A DNA stretch of 64,000 nt from Chloroflexota bacterium. Lineage in GTDB: Bacteria; Chloroflexota; Anaerolineae; Anaerolineales; Villigracilaceae. The number at the start of each line of letters is the position of its first letter. Position 1 is the first letter of the stretch. The position numbers and the translations under genes are program-made. Positions 53,996 to 62,548 of this stretch are shown here, one piece after another. The DNA lies in NCBI GenBank assembly GCA_013112685.1, contig JABFGC010000002.1, positions 2,800,902 to 2,864,901 on the forward strand. Reading direction: 5' to 3'. The notes under the pieces are model-generated. The model worked only from the letters and a program-made list of their open reading frames with translations, searched no databases and had not been told where the DNA came from.

Positions 53996-54775
53996 ATGCA
54001 CGAGCGCCTTTCCTTCCACGTCAAACGGGACAGTTTCCTGCACCGCCTCAACCCGTTGACCAAGTTGGTGATGATCCTCGCCCTCATCCTGGTCACATTC
54101 ACCTTTCCCTGGTATTGGACGCCGCACTTGCTCGTGCTGGTTGCCGTCCTTCCGCTGAGTTTGCTCGGCAAAGTCTTCCGCGAGTTTTCGTTCGCCGCCC
54201 TGCGCCTCATCCTCCCGGCGGCGGGCTTTCTTTTTCTCATGCAAGCCTTCTTCCAGCCCGTCGGCTCGGATGTCGTCTTCAAATTCTATTTTCTCGACAT
54301 CACCAGCGAAAGCCTGACCTTCGCCTTCAAGAACGCCATGCGCGTCTTTGCGATGGTCTCGGCGTTCACTTTGTTCCTGCTGACCACCCATCCCAGCGAG
54401 TTGATGTCCGACCTTACGCGGCGCGGATTGCCGGGGCAGTTCGCGTACGTCATCATTTCCACCCTGCAAATCCTGCCGCAGATGCAGGCAAAGGCGCAAA
54501 CCATCATCGCCGCCCAGCGTTCGCGCGGTTTGGATACGGAAAGCACCTTTTTCAAACGCGCCGGTTCGCTTGTGCCGTTGGTCGGTCCGCTCGTGTTCGG
54601 CTCGCTCGTGGAGGTGGAGGAACGCGCCATCGCCATCGAAGCGCGCGGGTTTACCTCGAAGCACGCCAAGACCTCATTGCACGAAATCCCCGATTCGTCC
54701 TTCGACAAAGCCCTGCGCTGGATCTTACTCGCGCTCATCATCGTTTCAATTGCATCGAACCTATGGCTTTCGTAA
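53996..54775 (+). CDS. ecfT: ECF transporter transmembrane component EcfT
   Basis: A 259-residue membrane protein from the ATG at 53996. The conserved coupling region of EcfT is TIIAAQRSRGLDTE and VEERAIAIEARGF, with the A-R-G motifs that dock onto the two ATPases. Helices include LTKLVMILALILVTFTFPWY and a central LILPAAGFLFLMQAFFQ. The last 13 bases overlap the next gene. It forms the scaffold of a folate-type (group II) ECF transporter, likely with the S component at 47706. Confidence 0.92.
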   Translation: MHERLSFHVKRDSFLHRLNPLTKLVMILALILVTFTFPWYWTPHLLVLVAVLPLSLLGKVFREFSFAALRLILPAAGFLFLMQAFFQPVGSDVVFKFYFLDITSESLTFAFKNAMRVFAMVSAFTLFLLTTHPSELMSDLTRRGLPGQFAYVIISTLQILPQMQAKAQTIIAAQRSRGLDTESTFFKRAGSLVPLVGPLVFGSLVEVEERAIAIEARGFTSKHAKTSLHEIPDSSFDKALRWILLALIIVSIASNLWLS

Positions 54776-55605
54776 CCCTGCAAAACGTCACCTACAAATA
54801 TCCGCTCACCAAGGAGCCTGCATTGCGGGAAGTCAACTTGCAGGTAAAGGAGGGCGAATTCGTCGCAGTCATCGGTCCGAACGGGGCGGGCAAGTCCACG
54901 CTGTGTTATGCGCTGGCGGGATTCGTTCCGCATTTTTTCAAGGGTGAAATCAGCGGCAGCATTGAAGTGGACGGAAAGAAGTCCGACGAGTCCACGCTGG
55001 ATGAATGGGTGTTGAACGTCGGGTTGGCGTTCCAAAATCCCTTCAATCAAATTTCCGGCGCGAAGTACACCGTCTTCGAAGAGATCGCGTTTGGCTTGGA
55101 GAACATCGGCGTGCCGCGCGAGGAGATGAAAGCGCGGGTGGAGGAAGCCATGTCCCTGACGGGAATCAACGACTTAGCCGATCGCTCTCCCTATTCCCTT
55201 TCCGGCGGTCAGCAGCAGCGCGTCGCACTGACCTCGATCCTGGTCATGCGGCCAAAGTTACTCGTCCTCGACGAACCGACCTCGCAAATGGACCCGATCG
55301 GCACGCGCGAAGTTTTCGGCGTGGTGCGCAAGATGGCGGAAGAAGGCATGACGGTGGTGATGGCGGAACACAAGGTGGAATGGATCGCCGAATTCGCGGA
55401 TCGCGTCATTGCGTTGAAGGAGGGTCGGATTCTGATGGAAGGTAGACCCAACGAAGTATTGACCTCCGATCTGCTCCCCGAAAACGGATTTGGCATTTCA
55501 CGGTATACCTCGGTCGCAAGAGAGGCGAAGAAAAGAGGGCTGTGGAAGAAGGATTTCCTGCCTGTGACGCTCGACGAAGCAGCGGAGGGGTTCAAATCTC
55601 GATGA
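54763..55605 (+). CDS. ecfA1: ECF transporter ATP-binding protein EcfA (first)
   Basis: A 280-residue ATPase started at the ATG at 54763. Walker A is IGPNGAGKSTL (about residue 37), the Q-loop is GLAFQNPFNQ, the signature is YSLSGGQQQRVAL, and Walker B is LLVLDEPTSQMDPIG. The C-terminal region carries EcfA-type regulatory segments. The start overlaps ecfT by 13 bases, giving translational coupling. Confidence 0.93.
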   Translation: MAFVTLQNVTYKYPLTKEPALREVNLQVKEGEFVAVIGPNGAGKSTLCYALAGFVPHFFKGEISGSIEVDGKKSDESTLDEWVLNVGLAFQNPFNQISGAKYTVFEEIAFGLENIGVPREEMKARVEEAMSLTGINDLADRSPYSLSGGQQQRVALTSILVMRPKLLVLDEPTSQMDPIGTREVFGVVRKMAEEGMTVVMAEHKVEWIAEFADRVIALKEGRILMEGRPNEVLTSDLLPENGFGISRYTSVAREAKKRGLWKKDFLPVTLDEAAEGFKSR

Positions 55606-55639
55606 ACAGAGTATCTATAAAACAAGTGTCACCCCGAAG

Positions 55640-55790
55640 GATGAAAATGGACTCCAGAAGTTCTACCTCTGGAATTCCGCAAGAGTTCGCTTCTGAAATT
55701 CCGCAAGTAGAACTTGCGGAGTCCGCCTATTTTCATGGCAGATAAACAGGGATGTTCATCTTTGTTTATCCCTGTTCATCACGGTAAATT
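55640..55790. repeat. Palindromic intergenic region between the two ECF ATPase genes
   Basis: About 55648-55732 contains TGGACTCCAGAAGTTCTACC and CAAGTAGAACTTGCGGAGTCC, which pair as an imperfect hairpin, then GATAAACAGGGATGTTCATC twice-like (GATAAACAGGGAT and TTTATCCCTGTTCATC). It separates ecfA genes that are usually adjacent. No gene is seen here. Confidence 0.5.
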
Positions 55791-55796
55791 GACAAC

Positions 55797-56596
55797 ATGG
55801 ACATCGAAATCAAAGACCTCCGTTTCACTTATCCTTCCGGCGTGGAAGCCTTGAAAGGCATTAGCCTCTCCATTGGGTCCGGCGAGCAGGTCGCCATCGT
55901 CGGGCAGAACGGCGCAGGCAAGACCACGCTCGTGCGTCACTTCAACGGCTTGCTCAAGCCAACTTCCGGCTCCGTGATCGTTGGCGATTGGGAGACGACG
56001 AAATATTCCGTGGCGAAACTGGCTTCGCGGGTCGGCTACGTCTTTCAGAACCCCGATGAGCAATTATTCTCAAGGGACGTATTGACCGAAGTATCGTTCG
56101 GTCCGCGCAATTTGGGGTATTCCAAAGAAAGGACCGACGAGCTCGTCCGGCGCGCGCTGGCGTTGACGGAACTGAGCGACCAGACCGAGACCAACCCTTA
56201 CGACCTTTCACCCACCGGCGCAAGATGATCGCGCTGGCATCCATCGTCGCCATGGACACGCCCATCGTCATCTTCGACGAGCCGACGACCGGGCAGGATG
56301 CCGTCAGCGTGGCACGGATCGCCAACGTCATCGCCGAGTTGAAGAGGGAAGGCAAGACGGTCATCACCATCACGCACGATATTGACTTCTGCGCCGAAAA
56401 CTTCGAGCGCGTGATCGCGTTATCGAACGGTCAGGTACTGCTCGACGGTCCCGCGCGCGAAGCGCTGGGAGAGGAAGAGTTATTGGCGCAAACCTACGTT
56501 GATCCCCCGCAGCTGACGAGACTGGGAAAACGGCTGGGGTTGAAGGAAACGGTGGTCAACCAGGAAGAATTTCTAAAAGCGATAGGGCAAGATTAA
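55797..56596 (+). CDS. ecfA2: ECF transporter ATP-binding protein EcfA (second) (one frameshift)
   Basis: Walker A is VGQNGAGKTTL (near residue 37), the Q-loop VGYVFQNPDEQLFS matches the EcfA Q-helix, and Walker B is IVIFDEPTTGQDAVS with the H-loop TITHDIDF. The frame breaks at 56217-56218, where a missing G separates LSPT from RKMIALASIV; repair places the signature-like LSPTGRK helix in frame. The total is about 266 residues. The signature LSGGQ is degenerate here (LSPTGRK), but that region lies at the break and may be misread. Confidence 0.85.
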
Positions 56597-56603
56597 TCCT
56601 GCC

Positions 56604-57002
56604 TTACCGCTTATAAACTGCCAACTCCTCATACCCCGAATCGTTTTCGTACATTTCCCGCTTATAGATTACATCCTCCAGTTCAAGCAAAACGATCTCG
56701 GCGGTGGTGTAGATTTTGCACCCACCCACGAGATGCCCGCCGATGGTCGCGCCGTCGCCGTCCGAGATGGCGATGTGCAGATGCGAGCCGTGAACCGAGA
56801 CCGTGCCGGTCATGGAGACGATCTCGAAATGACCTTCGTAATCATTGTAATACTCGCGGTTGGCGAGGCGCAGGGTGGCGTGCGTCAGGTTGCCGACGCC
56901 GGATAGAACGCATCCCGCTTCGATGCGATTCTCTTTGACGAATTCTTCGATGGAGTCGAACAAATCCTGACCGGGTTTGAGACGGAAGGTGTGAGTCTTC
57001 AT
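56604..57002 (-). CDS. PPC/DUF296 DNA-binding-domain protein
   Basis: A 132-residue single PPC domain (DUF296): THTFRLKPGQDLFDSIEEFV, GCVLSGVGNLTHATLRLANR, and HIAISDGDGATIGGHLVGG with conserved His and Gly-Gly residues that form the trimer site. Bacterial proteins of this type are stand-alone PPC proteins, distinct from plant AT-hook versions; the function is not known. It converges on ecfA2, with stops only seven bases apart. Confidence 0.9.
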   Translation of the reverse strand: MKTHTFRLKPGQDLFDSIEEFVKENRIEAGCVLSGVGNLTHATLRLANREYYNDYEGHFEIVSMTGTVSVHGSHLHIAISDGDGATIGGHLVGGCKIYTTAEIVLLELEDVIYKREMYENDSGYEELAVYKR

Positions 57003-57085
57003 GAAAAGATTTCCTGTAGGTCATGCTTGCAGCATTATGACCCGATACGAAGAATCTGTCACGTTGAAAACGTGACCTGCGTTTT

Positions 57086-57646
57086 TTACCAGAACAGAAA
57101 ACCGGTCAGCGAGGCGAACCAGTCCACGAGGGATGGGTAAAACTGCAAGCCGAGCAGCGCCACCACAATGCCCAGCACCGCTCCCGCGAGGACATCCGAA
57201 AGATAATGCACGCCCATTGCCACGCGGGAAAGAGCCACCAGCGGCGCCCAAACCCAAAGAGCAAGGGCAAGCCAGGTCGGGGCAAGAGCCGTTCCCACCA
57301 CCGCAATGAGGAAGGCGCGGGCGGCGTGTCCCGATGGGAAGGAATTCGGATCGGTGTTGCGGTAGATCCCGCCCCATTCTCCTTCGGGGCGTTTCCGTCC
57401 CACCAAAAATTTGACGACCAGCACCACCGCCGCCAGCCCGCCGATGCCGAAGAATTCAACCGTCTCCCAATGCCTCCATTCGGAGTTGCTGAAGAACCAG
57501 GCAAGGATGAGCGCCGCGATCCAGAACCACGAGTCGCCGGAATGCGCGAAGAAGATGGCAAGGCTGCGTAAAAAACCCGGCTTTTCAGCAACGCGCATTT
57601 GACTGGAAAGTCGGGCATCGAGTTCGAGGATGGAACGAAGGTTCAT
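57086..57646 (-). CDS. PAP2-family membrane phosphatase
   Basis: A 186-residue membrane phosphatase. Three signature motifs: KFLVGRKRP (KxxxxxxRP), PSGHAARAF (PSGH) and SRVAMGVHYLSDVLAG (SRxxxxxHxxxD). It likely dephosphorylates a lipid or isoprenoid phosphate at the membrane. Its start overlaps the stop of the upstream nucleotidyltransferase by four bases, so both belong to a three-gene operon with the 58506 gene. Confidence 0.92.
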   Translation of the reverse strand: MNLRSILELDARLSSQMRVAEKPGFLRSLAIFFAHSGDSWFWIAALILAWFFSNSEWRHWETVEFFGIGGLAAVVLVVKFLVGRKRPEGEWGGIYRNTDPNSFPSGHAARAFLIAVVGTALAPTWLALALWVWAPLVALSRVAMGVHYLSDVLAGAVLGIVVALLGLQFYPSLVDWFASLTGFLFW

Positions 57647-58506
57647 CTTTTCTTTGCCTTCACCTTCGTCTTCGATTTTGTTTTCGCGGGAGCCGCCTTC
57701 TTCACCGGCGCGGACGCCTTTTTGGCTTCGCGCTGCTGGCGGGCAAGGTCTTCACGCAACAGGTCCAATTGATGGGGTTTGTCTATGTCCATGCAGGGTT
57801 CGGCGCGGTCCCAGATGATGGGGCGCCCTGTGATGCCGATCCTGCGGGTCACGGTTTCGACCAGTTCCTGCAAATTGTATTGTCCCGTCAGGTACTTGAA
57901 GGCGGTACCCAGCCCGATGATCGCCGCCTGCCGCAGGGGACTCTTGCGGTTGCCGATCAATTGTTCCCAGGTGTCGAGGTGTTCCGTCGCCATGCGGACG
58001 TGGGAAATGTTGATGTCCGCGCCGCAGACTTCCATGTCCTTCAGTTTGGTGTAGGTGCGGTTCGAGGTCGGGAAGCGCGCCTCCATCACCTCGCGCGGGC
58101 AGACGCCGTAATAAAGATCCTCTCGCGTCTGCATGGAGGTTTTGACCAGCCAGTCCACCATGTCGGCTTTGAGGGCGGGAATGTCCGAAGAGACGATGAG
58201 GACGTATTCGCCGTTCGGGCTCAGTTCCAGCGACTTGTTCACACCGGCGACGATGTTTGCCAACATGCGCCCCTGGTTGGAGATGTAGTGCGTGGGCTTC
58301 TTGCAGGTCAGCCCGCTTTTGGGGGAAAGACCGATGACGATGACCTGGTCCACCGTCCCTGCGCCGCTGAGCGCATCCAGCACCCACTGGACCATGGGCT
58401 TGCCCGCCACGTCAATCAGGGCTTTGGAGTCGCCGTTGGAATAGATGTAGAGCGGGTCGCCGGGCTGGGGAATCCCGCCGGCTGTGACAATTGCGTTCAT
58501 TTTCAT
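57643..58506 (-). CDS. NTP-transferase (GlmU/MobA-like nucleotidyltransferase)
   Basis: A 287-residue protein starting at the ATG at 58506 (eight bases after AGGAG). The nucleotide-binding start is IVTAGGIPQPGDPLYIYSNG, then the DSKALIDVAGKPMVQWVLDA segment with the uridylyl/nucleotide-binding Lys (KALI...GKPM). The metal site is VLIVSSDIPALKADMVDWLV. The C-terminal tail is a 40-residue Lys/Ala-rich stretch that may bind nucleic acid or membrane. The substrate is unclear. Confidence 0.85.
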   Translation of the reverse strand: MKMNAIVTAGGIPQPGDPLYIYSNGDSKALIDVAGKPMVQWVLDALSGAGTVDQVIVIGLSPKSGLTCKKPTHYISNQGRMLANIVAGVNKSLELSPNGEYVLIVSSDIPALKADMVDWLVKTSMQTREDLYYGVCPREVMEARFPTSNRTYTKLKDMEVCGADINISHVRMATEHLDTWEQLIGNRKSPLRQAAIIGLGTAFKYLTGQYNLQELVETVTRRIGITGRPIIWDRAEPCMDIDKPHQLDLLREDLARQQREAKKASAPVKKAAPAKTKSKTKVKAKKR

Positions 58507-59411
58507 CAGTTCAACTCCTGCAACTGCGGTCCGAAGCCGAGTTTATCGAGCATTTCGCTCAATTCGCCGAAGGAGAGCGGGCGTCCTTTGCCGGAGACCG
58601 CCACCATCGCCGCCTCCATCATGTTCGTGCCGAAGGAACGCCCTTCCAGCACGGGTGTGGTGGTAACGAGATATTTAACGCCCGCCTTGCGGAAGAATTC
58701 CACGTCCTCGGGCGTGGTGGTGTTGGTGACCACGACCTTACCCTGCATGTCGAACGGCATGTGGCGTTTGATGTAAAGGCAGTCGCCTGCGACGACAGTC
58801 GCCCATTGATACCACTTCTCGAATTTGGGTTTGTGTTCTTCCTGCTTTTCGCCGGTGGGATACAGCCACTCGAACGGGAAGCGCGTCACAATCGGGATGA
58901 GGATCGCCGCCAGAGTCCGCAAGCCTTTCATGGTGCGGACGGGGATTGGAACATCGAGCGCGAACATCAGGTCGCAGAAGACGGTCTCGTAGCCCGCCTC
59001 GGCAAAGGATTTGGAGAGTCCCCAGCGGTCCACGCCGACGGTGATCATCACTTTGCGTCCGCGCTGGTTGATGTAATCGCCGATGGTCTTATCGAGAAAG
59101 GCGGGCGCCTTATTTTCCAGCGTGTTTTTGAGTCCGCCGCCGTCCACCACGGGGGTTTGTTTGACGTAACGGACCAGTTTTTGAACGGAATGAAACGGGT
59201 AGAACTTTCCTTCCACGATCGCCCCCAGGTCGGCGCCGCCGACGCCGAACGCATCCACTTTGCCATCCATTTCCTTGTATTTGAGTGCAGCGGCTTCCAT
59301 GTCGCCGTCGGTGCCGATGCGTTCGATGCGGACCATTTCGCCGAGCAGGTTTACTTCCACAGCCTTGTTGCGTTTGGATGATCCAATGCTGATGCTGACT
59401 GCGTGCTTCAT
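58506..59411 (-). CDS. Uncharacterised conserved protein, annotated elsewhere as quinate 5-dehydrogenase-like
   Basis: A 301-residue soluble protein: HAVSISIGSSKRNKAVEVNL, VDAFGVGGADLGAIVEGKFY and KTPVVDGGGLKNTLENKAPA are strongly patterned Gly-rich loops, and ALLIPIVTRFPFEWLYPTG occurs in the middle. It has no clear Rossmann GxGxxG. I recall homologues in Chloroflexota being labelled quinate 5-dehydrogenase, but I see no evidence for that activity. It overlaps the next gene (TGATG), so it is the first gene of an operon with the nucleotidyltransferase and PAP2 phosphatase. Confidence 0.7.
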   Translation of the reverse strand: MKHAVSISIGSSKRNKAVEVNLLGEMVRIERIGTDGDMEAAALKYKEMDGKVDAFGVGGADLGAIVEGKFYPFHSVQKLVRYVKQTPVVDGGGLKNTLENKAPAFLDKTIGDYINQRGRKVMITVGVDRWGLSKSFAEAGYETVFCDLMFALDVPIPVRTMKGLRTLAAILIPIVTRFPFEWLYPTGEKQEEHKPKFEKWYQWATVVAGDCLYIKRHMPFDMQGKVVVTNTTTPEDVEFFRKAGVKYLVTTTPVLEGRSFGTNMMEAAMVAVSGKGRPLSFGELSEMLDKLGFGPQLQELN

Positions 59412-59454
59412 GAAGAATCCTCCACCGGATGAGATACGCCAGTTATATCACGAA

Positions 59455-62400
59455 TCAGGATTCGGGTCCGGTTGGAAGCGGGGTCGCCTCCGCAGGCGGC
59501 AGGGTGAAGTAAAACGTCGCCCCCTTTCCCGCTTCGCTCCTGACCCAGATCCTGCCTCCGTGAACCTCGACGATGCGCTTCACGAGGGAGAGACCGATGC
59601 CGGTGCCTTCGGAGGCGGTATCCAGTTTGTTGAACAGACCGAAGATGCGGTCGTGGTGAACCGGGTCAATGCCGATGCCGTTATCGCGGACGAAGAAGAC
59701 GGGTTTGCCGCCCTCGAAGCCCTCCTGCCCGATCTCGACGCGCGGATCCTTGCCGATGAATTTGGCGGCGTTGTCTATCAGGTTTTGCATGGCTTCCACC
59801 AGGCGCTGGCGGTCGCCGTAAACGGCAGGCAGGTTTTTCTGCACGATGACCTGCACCTTGTTCTCGCGGAGGCGCCCGTGCACAATTTCCAGCGCCTCAT
59901 TGACGATCTCGTGGAACGGCACGGACTGGGGCGGGTTGACCAGCCGCCCAATGCGCGAGAGTTCGAGCAGGTCGTTCAGCAGCGCCTGCATTTTGTCGGT
60001 GGCATCGGCAATGCGTTTGATGTCGCTCCGCAGGCGGCCCAGGTTCCGGCTGGAGGCGTCGCGTTCCAAAAAGCCGAGAAAGCCCTTGATGGTGATGAGC
60101 GGGGATTTGAGGTCGTGCGAGACGGTGTAGGTGAAGCGTTCCAGTTCGGCGTTCTTGTTTTCGAGCTGTTCGATCAGTTTCTCGCGCTCGGTCTCCACCC
60201 ATTTGCGCTGGCTGATGTCGCGCACCATGATGATGGCGGATTCCGACGTTACGGCGGAGATCCGCGCCTCGAAGAACTGGGTCTCTTCGCCGGGCGGCAG
60301 TCCGTACTCGAAGGCGTGCAGTTGACCCGTGGCAAGCGCGCGTTCGAGTGAGAACATAGTCTGGTTTGCGATGGACGGCGGGAACAGGTCGTTGATGGTC
60401 TTGCCGATGAACTCCGACGGCTTCATCACCGGGGACAACCCGGCGGACGCCATGAAATCCAGGAATATGCCATCCTTCGAGACTTCAAAGATCATATCCG
60501 GGATGGAGTCGAGGATGGCGCGCGTGCGGGCTTCGGCGCTCGCCAGGGCGTCGCGGGCGCGCTTTTCTTCGGTGATGTCGTAGAACATGGAGAGGATGCA
60601 AGCCTGCCCGTTGAGGTCAATCAGTTCATACAGCGCGATGGCGTGACGCGGCTTCCCGGTCTTGACTTCGATGAACTCGTAAAGCTGGATTCAGGATCGA
60701 GCGTTTTTCGGCGAGTTCCGCAACGAAGGCGCGGCGGGCGTCCAACGAAACCCACAGTTCCAGTTCCTTTGCGTCCCTGCCCGGGGACATGGACGGATCG
60801 TAGCCGGTGAGTTCCCAGTAGGCTTTGTTCGCGTCGAGGAGCCGCCCGTCTTCGAGCGTGGTGATGCAGATCGCCACCGGGCTGGCGTGGAATACCTTGC
60901 GGAAGCGTTCTTCGCTTTCCTTGAGGGCGCGTTCCGTCTGTCTCTGCTCGGAAATGTCATAGAACATGCAGAGGATGCAGCGCTGTCCCTTGATGTCTAT
61001 CAATTCGTAGTAACCGCGCGAGGTTTTCCTCCCCATTCCGCCGCCGGAGAAGAGCACTTCCACATTTTGCAAGGAGCCTTTGCTTGTCAGTTGATTTACG
61101 AACTCTTCCCGTTCCCGCGGGCTGTCCCACAGGTTCAATTCCAAGGAGGAATGTCCCAGGGCGGTTTCGGGCGAAAGCCCCGAGATTCTCCAGAACGCAT
61201 CGTTCGCCTCCAGGAAGACGCCCCTCTCGAGCGTCACGATGGAGACGGCGATATTGCTGTTGTTGAACACCTTGCGGAAGCGTTCCTCGCTGGCACGCAG
61301 ATCCGCTTCGATGGCTTTTCTCTCCCTGATTTCGTTCTGCGCCTCTTCGTAGAGACGGGCGTTGTCTATGGCGAGCGCTCCCAGCGCGGCGAGACGTTCC
61401 AACAGGAGCGCTTTTTCCTGGGAGAACTTCTTCTCTCCCTCGGTGTAGGCAACCAGCAGTACGCCAGTAACCTCCTGCCCCGATTTGAGAGGGATGCCCG
61501 CAACTCCTTTGAACCCCATCCCGTCCACCTCGGGCAATCTCCCCGTCCACTCGCTGTAGTTTTCAATGAGGGTGCTTTTACCGGTTGCCCAGGCGGTTCC
61601 CACCACGCCCTGGTTTTTGTGGGTGAGCATTCCGTTGAATTGGGCGAACATGCCGTGTCCAAGTACCTGTTTTACCGCGGAGCCGTCCGGCAGGACGAGG
61701 TTCAGGGCGACGTTGGGCGTGTCGAACAATTCGCTGACGCGGACGAGGATCGATTCAAGCAGAGGGTTCAGTTCGAGGCGGTTGAGCAAGCCAAAGGCGG
61801 TCTCATGAAGCGCGGTCAGGTAACTGGTTTGCAGTTGGAGTTTTTCCTCCGCCCGCAGGCGCTCGCGCAGTTCGAGCCGCGCATCGGAGAGGGAACGGTT
61901 CAGGCGGTAGATCAGGATGTAAACCAGGACGCTGGTGATAATGAAAACCGCGCTCAGGTCTCTCGTGTAACTCAGCGGCGGGTCAATGGTGTACTGCCGC
62001 AAGCCCTGGTCTTCCTGCCAGGCAAAAAACCAGACGGCGGCAAGACTCAAAAGCCCCGTGATCAATCCCTCGCGCCAACTCAATAGCAATCCAGCCAGCA
62101 GGATGATGATCGGGTAGCCGAGGATGGCGACATCGCGGACACCGTCGGTTTGCGCGGCTTGATAGGTGAGCGCGCCCCAGACAAACACGACCAGGAATGC
62201 CCCAGCCGTGCGCACGTACCCGAAGCGGATCATGATCTGGGCAAGGAACAGGACGAGCAGGATGACGGGAAAAAAGACTTTGGAAGATTCGCTCAGCCAT
62301 TCCCCGCTGACCATCCTGGAGAGCATGATGAGCAAAACGACGCCGAATGCAATCCAGCCAAATGTATTCAGGGTTTGAGCCGTGCGCGTTTTCTCTTCAT

Positions 62401-62455
62401 CCTCGAAGATGGAAGGGGCGAACAAACGGCGAAGCCACTTGAACATTCTCGTCAT
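59455..62455 (-). CDS. Multi-domain sensor histidine kinase (7TM-like, GAF, PAS x3, HisKA, HATPase) (one frameshift)
   Basis: About 1000 residues. The N-terminal 180 hold six or so hydrophobic helices. A GAF domain follows (LLESILVRVSELFDTPNVAL; GVVGTAWATGKSTLIENY), then PAS repeats (SEERFRKVFNNSNIAVSIVT; SEERFRKVFHASPVAICITT; and a third near AILDSIPDMIFEVSKDG). The phosphoacceptor is at FTYTVSHDLKSPLITIKGFL and ATP-binding boxes at NLIDNAAKF, RDNGIGIDP and GTGIGLSLVKRI. A break near 60689-60693 (a +1 or -2 shift between SILN and LYEFIEVK) splits it. No response regulator is adjacent. Confidence 0.88.
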
Positions 62456-62548
62456 TATATATCATGTTCATGCAGCGGGAATGAGGATGGGTGTACAATA
62501 AAAATGAAACTGGGTCCACGGACCCCCAAACACCTGTGTGGAGACGAC

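Noticed and set aside
57769..58776. A 335-residue plus-strand frame over the NTP-transferase
   Set aside because: Complementary to a coherent nucleotidyltransferase on the minus strand; no motif of its own.
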